This document shows positions 43,147-49,332 of a DNA stretch of 64,000 nt, in pieces. This DNA comes from a virus, in the IMG/VR virus record IMGVR_UViG_3300028423_000904, positions 1 to 64,000 of that record, one strand, 5' to 3'. How positions within the stretch are numbered: the stretch's first letter is position 1; every line of letters begins with the position of its first letter. Position numbers and translations under genes: made by a program. Below the pieces are notes generated by a model, which was given only the letters and a program-made list of their open reading frames with translations, was not told the DNA's origin and made no database searches.

Positions 43147-43174
43147 ATGGAGCATAAATAGATGTATGCTCCAT
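43147..43174 (+). promoter_or_regulatory. Hairpin with embedded late box at the GIY-YIG remnant
   Basis: ATGGAGCATA (43147-43156) and TATGCTCCAT (43165-43174) are perfect 10-bp complements around an 8-nt loop. The late box ATAAATA (43154-43160) spans the arm/loop border and the ATG (43166) is in the 3' arm, as at gp25. In T4, homing-endonuclease genes use this arrangement to block early translation. The stem is followed by TTTC and may also end the uvsY transcript. Confidence 0.65.
43154..43160 (+). promoter_or_regulatory. Late promoter box, 5 nt before the GIY-YIG ATG
   Basis: ATAAATA-GATGT-ATG. Same geometry as gp25, gp4 and 38460. Confidence 0.5.
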
Positions 43175-43303
43175 TTCATTTACAAAACTTCATCACCATC
43201 AGGAAAATACTACATCGGCCGTCATTCAACTACTGACCTGAATGACGGCTATTTAGGATCTGGAAAATGGATACGCCAGATGGAAGATATTTCACTAGAT
43301 TAA
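43166..43303 (+). pseudogene. Truncated GIY-YIG homing endonuclease
   Basis: 45 codons. The frame reads MLHFIYKTSSPSGKYYIGRH then STTDLNDGYLGSGKWI, an unmistakable N-terminus of phage GIY-YIG (Seg/I-TevI type) endonucleases, with the YIG motif and the following Arg-His. It stops after EDISLD, before the catalytic Glu and any DNA-binding region, so it lacks most of a normal length. The host-type promoter at 43315 begins 11 bases later, as though a deletion joined the two. Remnant of a homing gene between uvsY and the early module. Confidence 0.8.
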
Positions 43304-43314
43304 CAAAAAAGTGG

Positions 43315-43343
43315 TTGACTTACCAAGGCACTTTGCTTATATT
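43315..43343 (+). promoter_or_regulatory. Early sigma70-type promoter
   Basis: TTGACT (43315-43320), 17-bp spacer, TATATT (43338-43343), then CTGTAAGCAAAGGAG, the shared leader seen at 23982 and 24525. Confidence 0.85.
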
Positions 43344-43369
43344 GATACTGTAAGCAAAGGAGATACGAA

Positions 43370-43543
43370 ATGCAAGTTAAGGTTTTCATCCGCAAAGACA
43401 ACTGGACGCCCAGCAAGCCCTGGACTGCCGATCTTGAACTGGACGGTAACATGTTCCGGAGTTGGATTTCCAATCACAAGACCAAGAAGGCATTGCTTCA
43501 AGAAGTCACCGCTGTTGCTCCCAAAGCTGAGGTTATTGGTTAA
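43370..43543 (+). CDS. Small early protein (57 aa)
   Basis: The frame reads MQVKVFIRKDNWTPSKPWTA, then DLELDGNMFRSWISNHKTKK and ALLQEVTAVAPKAEVIG. It starts 9 nt after AAGGAG in the shared leader. It overlaps the next gene by one base (taATG). Short alpha/beta protein with no recognised family. Confidence 0.7.
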   Translation: MQVKVFIRKDNWTPSKPWTADLELDGNMFRSWISNHKTKKALLQEVTAVAPKAEVIG

Positions 43544-43794
43544 TGACTGCTATCATCGATTCCAACCGCTTCACCTACTCCAAAGAAACCCAGACGTTTG
43601 TCGTTGATCTGAGCGATGTTCAAGCCGAAGCCAATGAATATGGATTGGCTGTGTTTTGCATCCGCAGCACCCGCACTGGCGACATTCGACTGTTCAATTT
43701 CGAAGGTGTTGACTACGACCATGAAGGAGATGTTGCTGGTTATCGTTTTGTTAACGCCAGCCAAGGTCTCCGCGCCCTCCTCATCAACGACTAA
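43543..43794 (+). CDS. Small early protein (83 aa)
   Basis: Beta-rich sequence MTAIIDSNRFTYSKETQTFV through TRTGDIRLFNFEGVDYDHEG and FVNASQGLRALLIND. Coupled to the preceding small gene by a one-base overlap. Codon use is noticeably richer in G and C than the structural genes. Function unknown. Confidence 0.7.
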   Translation: MTAIIDSNRFTYSKETQTFVVDLSDVQAEANEYGLAVFCIRSTRTGDIRLFNFEGVDYDHEGDVAGYRFVNASQGLRALLIND

Positions 43795-43809
43795 TCAGGA
43801 GTCAAGATA

Positions 43810-44010
43810 ATGACGAAAGAAATCAAATATCACCAAGAACGTATTTCTGAAATCAAAGACCGCATTGCTGATAACCGGCGTGAGCTCGAAGAACTTAAAA
43901 ATTCCGATGCTCCTGGATATCTGATTCCTATGAAAGAGTTGGAAATAAAGGATAACACCAAAATCCTTCGCAAGCACGAGCGCCAGCTTAAAAAACTTCA
44001 AAACCAGTAA
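43810..44010 (+). CDS. Small coiled-coil early protein (66 aa)
   Basis: Almost entirely charged helix: QERISEIKDRIADNRRELEE, a short break at NSDAPGYLIP, then KELEIKDNTKILRKHERQLK. It is likely to form a helical hairpin or dimer. SD CAGGAG is 9 nt before the ATG. It is the last gene before the promoter at 44019. Confidence 0.65.
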   Translation: MTKEIKYHQERISEIKDRIADNRRELEELKNSDAPGYLIPMKELEIKDNTKILRKHERQLKKLQNQ

Positions 44011-44018
44011 TTTTTTGC

Positions 44019-44047
44019 TTGACGCGGCAAAGCGTCTTGCATATAGT
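44019..44047 (+). promoter_or_regulatory. Early sigma70-type promoter with inverted repeat in the spacer
   Basis: TTGACG (44019-44024), 17-bp spacer, TATAGT (44042-44047). GACGC (44021-44025) and GCGTC (44032-44036) form an inverted repeat between the boxes, a possible operator. The shared TGTAAGCAA leader is absent here. Confidence 0.8.
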
Positions 44048-44077
44048 GAACACACAAGACACAACAGAGGTTAGAAA

Positions 44078-44368
44078 ATGTCACTCACTGCCAAAGAAGT
44101 TCGTGAAATCCGCAGCATCCTTGAACGTTGCGATATGGAAGATCTGCGCCTTGTTCATCGGCTGATGAAAACCCGCCAGGATTCCATTGGTCGCATGAGC
44201 ATTGCTACTCTCCGCCGTGGCGCAAAAGTCAAATTCAAGCCCCGCAAGCGCGGCGGCTATGTTACCGGCGTTGTCGAAAAAGTCAACCAGAAAACTGTTA
44301 CCATTGGAAAGTGCTCGGATGGTAAAATTTGGCGTGTTCCGGGCACCATGCTCGAGGAGGATCAATAA
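44078..44368 (+). CDS. Small early protein with KOW/SH3-like C-terminus
   Basis: 96 aa. The N-terminal helices (VREIRSILERCDMEDLRLVH) are followed by a small basic beta domain: TLRRGAKVKFKPRKRGGYVT, GVVEKVNQKTVTIGK, typical of KOW/SH3-like barrels that bind RNA or the ribosome. SD AGAGG. The stop overlaps the next start by one base. A role as an early RNA-binding regulator is possible but unproven. Confidence 0.68.
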   Translation: MSLTAKEVREIRSILERCDMEDLRLVHRLMKTRQDSIGRMSIATLRRGAKVKFKPRKRGGYVTGVVEKVNQKTVTIGKCSDGKIWRVPGTMLEEDQ

Positions 44369-45135
44369 TGTTTTATCGTCCTACTGCTGAAACTTATCCG
44401 ATCATGGATGCAATGGCTGTTGCTGTTTCTGTGGATCGAGTCCAAGGCTTTGTCAAAAGCGGTCTTGGTTATTACGACAATGAACGTGATGTCAAAGTTG
44501 ACGACAACCGGACCATGGCTCTACGGACTCTCCGTGTCATGCATGGAAAAATGAATCGTCATGATTCGGATGGCAACGAACATTATGTTGTTGAGCCTAC
44601 TGATGAGGATCGAGCCAAAGCAAAGGAAATCATGGAATATTTTGACCAGATCTTGCTCATGGATAAAATGGGCGACAATTTGGTCAAGCAAGGCAAGAAT
44701 GGGGTCGTCAACAGCTACAATCTTGAACTTAGCCGCGTGTTTGACAAAGAAGATGTCGACGTGGGTAAAGAGCTTGCGATGATTGTGAGCCTTCCCAATA
44801 GTCGCCGCATTGCGACCAAGCGTGATGAGATGGATGCATTTTATGCAGAGCATCGTAATCGTGGCTATATCAGTGATGTCAAACAGCGTATCAAGGTTAC
44901 AGCCAATGTCGTAGATGTAAAATATATTCCGCGCCATTCCATTCACCTGGCAACCATTGTCACGCCGGAAGGCAAAGTCGGTAAATTCTTTATGAATGAC
45001 AAGATGAGCGACCTTGCCAAGTCGATTACTGGAACGGACGTCACGTTCGTTGGCACTGTTAAAAAGCAGGAAGTCAATGAACACACTGGTTGCCAGGAAA
45101 CGGTGTTCAATCGAGTGAAATTCCAAGACTCGTGA
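44368..45135 (+). CDS. Hypothetical early protein (255 aa)
   Basis: The ATG at 44368 overlaps the previous stop (taATG) and follows GAGGAG; the upstream in-frame extension is coding for the other gene. Residues 1-60 include MDAMAVAVSVDRVQGFVKSG; the centre (about 95-160) is helical; the C-terminal domain (about 170-255) is beta-rich with IKVTANVVDVKYIPRHSIHL, GKVGKFFMNDKMSDLAKSIT and TFVGTVKKQEVN, resembling an OB-like or nucleic-acid-binding barrel. No family recognised. A terminator follows. Confidence 0.68.
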   Translation: MFYRPTAETYPIMDAMAVAVSVDRVQGFVKSGLGYYDNERDVKVDDNRTMALRTLRVMHGKMNRHDSDGNEHYVVEPTDEDRAKAKEIMEYFDQILLMDKMGDNLVKQGKNGVVNSYNLELSRVFDKEDVDVGKELAMIVSLPNSRRIATKRDEMDAFYAEHRNRGYISDVKQRIKVTANVVDVKYIPRHSIHLATIVTPEGKVGKFFMNDKMSDLAKSITGTDVTFVGTVKKQEVNEHTGCQETVFNRVKFQDS

Positions 45136-45157
45136 ACAAATGAAAATGTCGTTGGTA

Positions 45158-45190
45158 TTAGCCCTGGGTAGTTCCCGGGGCTAACCTTTT
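45158..45190 (+). terminator. Intrinsic terminator
   Basis: TTAGCCCTGGG (45158-45168) pairs with CCCGGGGCTAA (45174-45184; one T-G pair), an 11-bp stem with a 5-nt loop, followed by CCTTTTG. Confidence 0.85.
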
Positions 45191-45232
45191 GAAATCGCTA
45201 GAAACAAAAATCCAAATTCGTCCTATGCTTTG

Positions 45233-45261
45233 TTGACTATGGTCTCTTTTGAAGCTATAGT
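45233..45261 (+). promoter_or_regulatory. Early sigma70-type promoter for the AAA+ gene
   Basis: TTGACT (45233-45238), 17-bp spacer, TATAGT (45256-45261). The leader has GGTAGGCAAAGACGAGGA, a relative of the shared TGTAAGCAA element. Confidence 0.85.
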
Positions 45262-45288
45262 GATAGGGTAGGCAAAGACGAGGACACA

Positions 45289-46320
45289 ATGACTGAAATT
45301 ATCGTTCGCAAAGGCACATACGCCCGGGAGCAAATCGAGAACAAGCGGTTCAAGATGCTTCTCAGCCCGCGCATGGGTAAGAAAGGCATGTATGTGACTG
45401 TTGATGGCAGCCCGCTAGGGTTTGATGGTCGCAAGATTCGTATCATGCTTGATCGTGAAGACGATGTTGTTCGCGCCGAAGGCGAAACAGAACCGCAAGT
45501 GGAAGAGACTCAGCCCGAGCCCGATGAATCAGACGATGAGATCATGGAACGGATGCGTCAGAAATTCCAGATTGTGGATGGTATGACGTTGGCCGCAATC
45601 CAGGGCAATGTTCGCAGCATGATTATTACTGGTCCTCCGGGTGTTGGCAAGAGCTTTGGTGTTGAAAACACCATTGAGAGCCTTGATGTTATGGTCAAGA
45701 TGGAGTTGCTTGATCCCAACACTGTGAATCTAGATGCACAGATGAACATGGAGAAGGTTGCTAGCGCCAGTCCGCTTGGTCTTTACCAGCTTTTGTATGA
45801 ATATCGCAAGCCGGGCTCGCTCCTGGTGCTGGACGACAGCGACAGCATCCTTTACGATGAAGCTTGTCTCAACATGCTTAAGGCTGTTACTGACTCGGGC
45901 AAGCATCGTCGACTAACCTGGCGCACCGAGAGCCGCGTTCTTGATGATAACGATATTCCGACGCAGTTTGAATTTGAAGGTGCTGTGATCTTTATCACCA
46001 ACCTTGATTTTGAAAACAGTCGTGGTAAGATCGGTGACCACCTCAGGGCAATCGTTTCGCGGTGCCACTACATTGATGTTGGCATTCACGACGTTCGGGA
46101 AAAATTCCTGCGTTGCAAGCAGATTATTCGTGATGGTATGCTTGACAAGTATGAATTTGAACCGTTTCAGGAGGCAGAAATCCTGAACTATATTGATAAA
46201 AACAAGCATAGGCTTCGTGAAATTAGCCTGCGTATGGTAACCAAGATTGCTGATCTGGTTCGTATGGATCCGGACGGTTGGCAGAATTACGCAGATAATA
46301 CTTGCCTTAAAGGCAAGTGA
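45289..46320 (+). CDS. AAA+ ATPase (MoxR-like layout)
   Basis: 343 aa. Residues 1-65 form a small basic beta domain, then an acidic linker (66-90). The ATPase core has Walker A GPPGVGKS (115-122), Walker B LLVLDDSD (178-185) and sensor-1 Asn in VIFITNLDF (about 233-241). The C-terminal helical lid includes NYIDKNKHRLREISLRMVTK. Asp-Asp replaces the usual Asp-Glu of Walker B, which may lower hydrolysis. It is expressed early and alone. It may remodel a host or phage complex; the partner is not evident. Confidence 0.85.
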   Translation: MTEIIVRKGTYAREQIENKRFKMLLSPRMGKKGMYVTVDGSPLGFDGRKIRIMLDREDDVVRAEGETEPQVEETQPEPDESDDEIMERMRQKFQIVDGMTLAAIQGNVRSMIITGPPGVGKSFGVENTIESLDVMVKMELLDPNTVNLDAQMNMEKVASASPLGLYQLLYEYRKPGSLLVLDDSDSILYDEACLNMLKAVTDSGKHRRLTWRTESRVLDDNDIPTQFEFEGAVIFITNLDFENSRGKIGDHLRAIVSRCHYIDVGIHDVREKFLRCKQIIRDGMLDKYEFEPFQEAEILNYIDKNKHRLREISLRMVTKIADLVRMDPDGWQNYADNTCLKGK

Positions 46321-46330
46321 TACACTCCTA

Positions 46331-46371
46331 GCCGCAGGTCAGTCTCGGGTTTGAAACCCGAGCTCTGCGGC
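46331..46371. terminator. Bidirectional terminator between the AAA+ gene and the fibre genes
   Basis: Nested inverted repeats: GCCGCAG (46331-46337) with CTGCGGC (46365-46371), enclosing the perfect CTCGGGTTT (46344-46352) and AAACCCGAG (46354-46362). It includes the end of the last minus-strand fibre gene. A further repeat, ACTTGCCTT/AAGGCAAGT (46300-46318), overlaps the AAA+ stop. Confidence 0.7.
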
Positions 46372-47319
46372 TTTAGCTTCTGAAATGGTCCAAGCTGAAC
46401 CTGTATCAGGATTGGTTGTAAATATTTCTTTAAATGGTTTTCGTACCATTTCAACGGTTTGATCAGAACCAAATCCGTCTGTGGTTCCAGAACGAACTAC
46501 GTGTCTTAGGTTCTTGCCCGCGTCGGCACCTTTAAAAGCTCTTACACTGCTACATACTGCTAACACGTCATACCCTGTATCAAAGTCTGTTGTAAGCGTG
46601 GGTTGGGTATATGTTTGTCGTTGTCCTGTGGTGTCTGACTCTACAAAGGTAGAATCGCTTACATCCACACTGTCAAATTGAGTATAGTCTCCACCTGCCC
46701 ACTCTGTATATGTTCCATCAGCCGCAGGCCATGTTTGGATGTATTGCATATCTAGGGTAGGCTCATCAGCAATGATGACGGCAGATTGGATACAGTATCC
46801 ACCGCCACCCCACGAGCCTACACGGAATTGTGTGGTTCCAGTGCGGGTGCCACTGGCCGAAGTATCACCACGGAAGTTATTTCCATACGGAGATCCATTC
46901 TTATACAGGTCTATTGCGCCATAGGTCGGATCAATCTTGAATCTAAAATCCCACCTTGCACGGCTTGTAAAGTTGCCGCCCCATGAACCCAGCAACTCAC
47001 GCCATGTAGATCCATCATACCAGTCAAAATCGATATTGGACCAGCTATTATAATTTTTGACCATACGAAAAATTGCATCTCCATTATCATCATATATAAC
47101 GATAATTGTTCCGCTAGCGTCGTCCTCTTGCATTCTCATGTAAAAGCTTACCCACACTTCTGATGTATTTGTCCAGGTCAAATACGCTAATGGTGATCTG
47201 TTACGAGTAATGAGTCCACGACGCACATATGGTGCTATACTGGTTGTGGTGTCGCCAGTTTGGTTGGGATCACCTTCATAAAACTCTGTTACACTTGTGC
47301 CGTATTGCAATATAGCCAT
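46339..47319 (-). CDS. Fibre/adhesin protein, paralogue A
   Basis: 326 aa. One of four related proteins (with 47329, 48322 and 52948). All begin M(A/S)xLxYxxSxxExYEG-like, contain SPLAYLTWTNTSEVWVSFYM, a RARWDFRFKID-type strand, MQYIQTWPAADGTYTEWAGG, a SVRAFKG segment and HVVRSGTTDGFGS, and end TWTISEAKAAELGFQTR-like. The alternating beta pattern in the first 180 residues suggests a concanavalin/LamG-like lectin fold. They are probably receptor-binding or accessory adhesins carried by the tail. SD AAGGAA. Confidence 0.7.
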   Translation of the reverse strand: MAILQYGTSVTEFYEGDPNQTGDTTTSIAPYVRRGLITRNRSPLAYLTWTNTSEVWVSFYMRMQEDDASGTIIVIYDDNGDAIFRMVKNYNSWSNIDFDWYDGSTWRELLGSWGGNFTSRARWDFRFKIDPTYGAIDLYKNGSPYGNNFRGDTSASGTRTGTTQFRVGSWGGGGYCIQSAVIIADEPTLDMQYIQTWPAADGTYTEWAGGDYTQFDSVDVSDSTFVESDTTGQRQTYTQPTLTTDFDTGYDVLAVCSSVRAFKGADAGKNLRHVVRSGTTDGFGSDQTVEMVRKPFKEIFTTNPDTGSAWTISEAKAAELGFQTRD

Positions 47320-47328
47320 GGTATTTCC

Positions 47329-48312
47329 TTATAGTCTAACCTGGAAACCCAATTCAGCATTTTTTGCATCAGCAAGTGTCCAAGCAACACCTGTGGCTGG
47401 GTCTGTTTCGAATATTTCTTTGAGTGGTTTTTTGACTAATGATACTGTTTGGTCTGAACCAAATCCGTCTGAGGTTCCTGAACGAACCATATGCCTGATA
47501 TTATTTCCAGAATCAGCGCCTTTGAATGTTCTAGTCGTCTGACATAGAGCAGAAACGTCATAACCAAAATCAAAATCAGTGGTGACAGTTGGCAAGGTAT
47601 ATGTGTATCTGTCTCCGTTATTTTGTCCTTCAATTAAATCAATATCATCTATACCCACTTCGTCAATTGCGGTGTAATCGCCACCTGCCCATTCAGTATA
47701 TGTTCCATCTGTTGCTGGCCAGGTTTGAAGGTAGTGCATATTTAATGTAGGCTCATCAGCAATGATAACGGCTGAAATAACATAATATCCTTCACCACCC
47801 CATGATCCGATTCGGAAGGAATTCAATCCAGATCGCGCCCCACCATTTGTGGTGTCTCCTGGACGATGGTCGACTTCAAGCCTGCCGTCTTTGTAGATAT
47901 CAAATGCACCATCAACTGCATCAATTTTGCATCTAAAATCCCAGCGCGTTCTAGTTTCATAACTACTATCACCCCAGCTGCTTTTGACATCAGTCCAAGA
48001 TGAACCATCATAATATTCAAAGTCAATATTACCAGTTGAATTCCAATTTTTTTGTAATCTGAAAAAAGGTGTGTCGTCATTAGCATAAACAACAACAAAG
48101 TCGCCATTGTTATCATCCAACCTACCACGTAAATAGAAGCTTACCCAAACTTCTGACGTGCTGGTCCAGTTTAGATAAGCAAGGGGCGAATTACTATATA
48201 TAACCGTACCACGTCTAACATATGGAGCATCACTTGTTGTAGTATCATTTGAAGAGTTGGGAATACCGTCATAAAATTCTGATACACTTGTGCCAAATTG
48301 TAAAATAGCCAT
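47329..48312 (-). CDS. Fibre/adhesin protein, paralogue B
   Basis: 327 aa. Shares all family segments with its neighbours: SPLAYLNWTSTSEVWVSFYL, RTRWDFRCKIDAVDGAFDIY, MHYLQTWPATDGTYTEWAGG, HMVRSGTSDGFGSDQ, and the end DAKNAELGFQVRL. The loops between strands, where binding would occur, differ most from paralogue A. SD AAGGAAAT precedes the ATG; genes A, B and C are spaced by 9 bases. Confidence 0.7.
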   Translation of the reverse strand: MAILQFGTSVSEFYDGIPNSSNDTTTSDAPYVRRGTVIYSNSPLAYLNWTSTSEVWVSFYLRGRLDDNNGDFVVVYANDDTPFFRLQKNWNSTGNIDFEYYDGSSWTDVKSSWGDSSYETRTRWDFRCKIDAVDGAFDIYKDGRLEVDHRPGDTTNGGARSGLNSFRIGSWGGEGYYVISAVIIADEPTLNMHYLQTWPATDGTYTEWAGGDYTAIDEVGIDDIDLIEGQNNGDRYTYTLPTVTTDFDFGYDVSALCQTTRTFKGADSGNNIRHMVRSGTSDGFGSDQTVSLVKKPLKEIFETDPATGVAWTLADAKNAELGFQVRL

Positions 48313-48321
48313 TTTATTTCC

Positions 48322-49311
48322 TTAAATTCTGATTTGAAACCCGAGCTCTGCGGCCTTGGCTTCTGATATTGTCCAAGGAGAACCAGTAGCAGGATTTACT
48401 GTGAATATTTGTTTGTATGGTTTCTTAATTAGAGATAGTTCTTCTTTTTGACTGAAATCATCCGTAGTTCCAGAACGTACCATGTGACGAAAATTTTTAC
48501 CATCAACGTTCTTTTTATCTGCTCTTACCGTTTGACATACTGCAACGACTTTGTGTCCGATATCGAAATTGTTTGTAAGTGTGGGCAAAGTGTATGTATA
48601 TCTGGTATCAGTGTCTTCTGATTTAAGAGAATCGGTATCATCAATACCAGTTTCGTCAATGGCTGTGAAATCTCCATTACCCCATTCAGTGTATGTTCCG
48701 TCAGCCGCAGGCCACGTTTGTAGGTATTGCATATTAAGCGTTGGTTCGTCTGCAACAATAAGAGCAGAAATCGTGTACCATCCTTCAGCACCTGCAAAGC
48801 TTCCGATCCGGAATGAATTAAGTCCAGTCCTTGCTCCGCCATTTGTTGTATCACCTGGTAAATATTCTGCATCAAGAAAACCGTTTTTGTAGATACTCAC
48901 TCCGCCATCAACCGCATCTACTTTGAAACGCATATCCCATCTCACAGTGGTATACCAGTTTGTATGACCCCAACTGCTTTTAAAATCTGTATAGCTGTTG
49001 CCATCATTATATTCAAAGTCAATATTGGTCACTGAGTTATTAACTTTTTCCATACGAAAGAATACACTATCGTCATCACCATAAACAACTACAATACTTC
49101 CGTAATTGTCATCAAGATAACCTCTCATGTAAAATGTAATCCATACTTCGGGTGTTGACTCCCAGTTAATGTATGCGAGTGGTGTGCTTCTATACATTAG
49201 TGTTGATTTTCGAGTATACGGAGCCTTGCCATTGTCATGATCAATTGCACCGCCTGTATCGTCACCCTCAAAAAATTCTGTAATACTGTTAGCATATTGA
49301 AGAATGGCCAT
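48322..49311 (-). CDS. Fibre/adhesin protein, paralogue C
   Basis: 329 aa with the same family plan (STPLAYINWESTPEVWITFY, VRWDMRFKVDAVDGGVSIYK, MQYLQTWPAADGTYTEWGNG, HMVRSGTTDDFSQ). Its last codons are nearly identical in DNA to those of paralogue A over about 45 bases, whereas the rest has diverged, which points to gene conversion at the 3' end. Confidence 0.7.
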   Translation of the reverse strand: MAILQYANSITEFFEGDDTGGAIDHDNGKAPYTRKSTLMYRSTPLAYINWESTPEVWITFYMRGYLDDNYGSIVVVYGDDDSVFFRMEKVNNSVTNIDFEYNDGNSYTDFKSSWGHTNWYTTVRWDMRFKVDAVDGGVSIYKNGFLDAEYLPGDTTNGGARTGLNSFRIGSFAGAEGWYTISALIVADEPTLNMQYLQTWPAADGTYTEWGNGDFTAIDETGIDDTDSLKSEDTDTRYTYTLPTLTNNFDIGHKVVAVCQTVRADKKNVDGKNFRHMVRSGTTDDFSQKEELSLIKKPYKQIFTVNPATGSPWTISEAKAAELGFQIRI

Positions 49312-49332
49312 GTCTTTATCCTTTACATGTAT

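Noticed and set aside
43311-43607. 98-codon frame starting at TTG in the promoter at 43315
   Set aside because: It begins in the -35 region and runs out of frame across two better-supported small genes (43370 and 43543).
44521-45126. Long minus-strand open frame (201 codons) opposite the 255-aa early gene
   Set aside because: It is wholly antisense to a well-placed gene with good SD and overlaps, has no SD or promoter of its own, and its composition (many Ile/Phe/His) is typical of a shadow frame.
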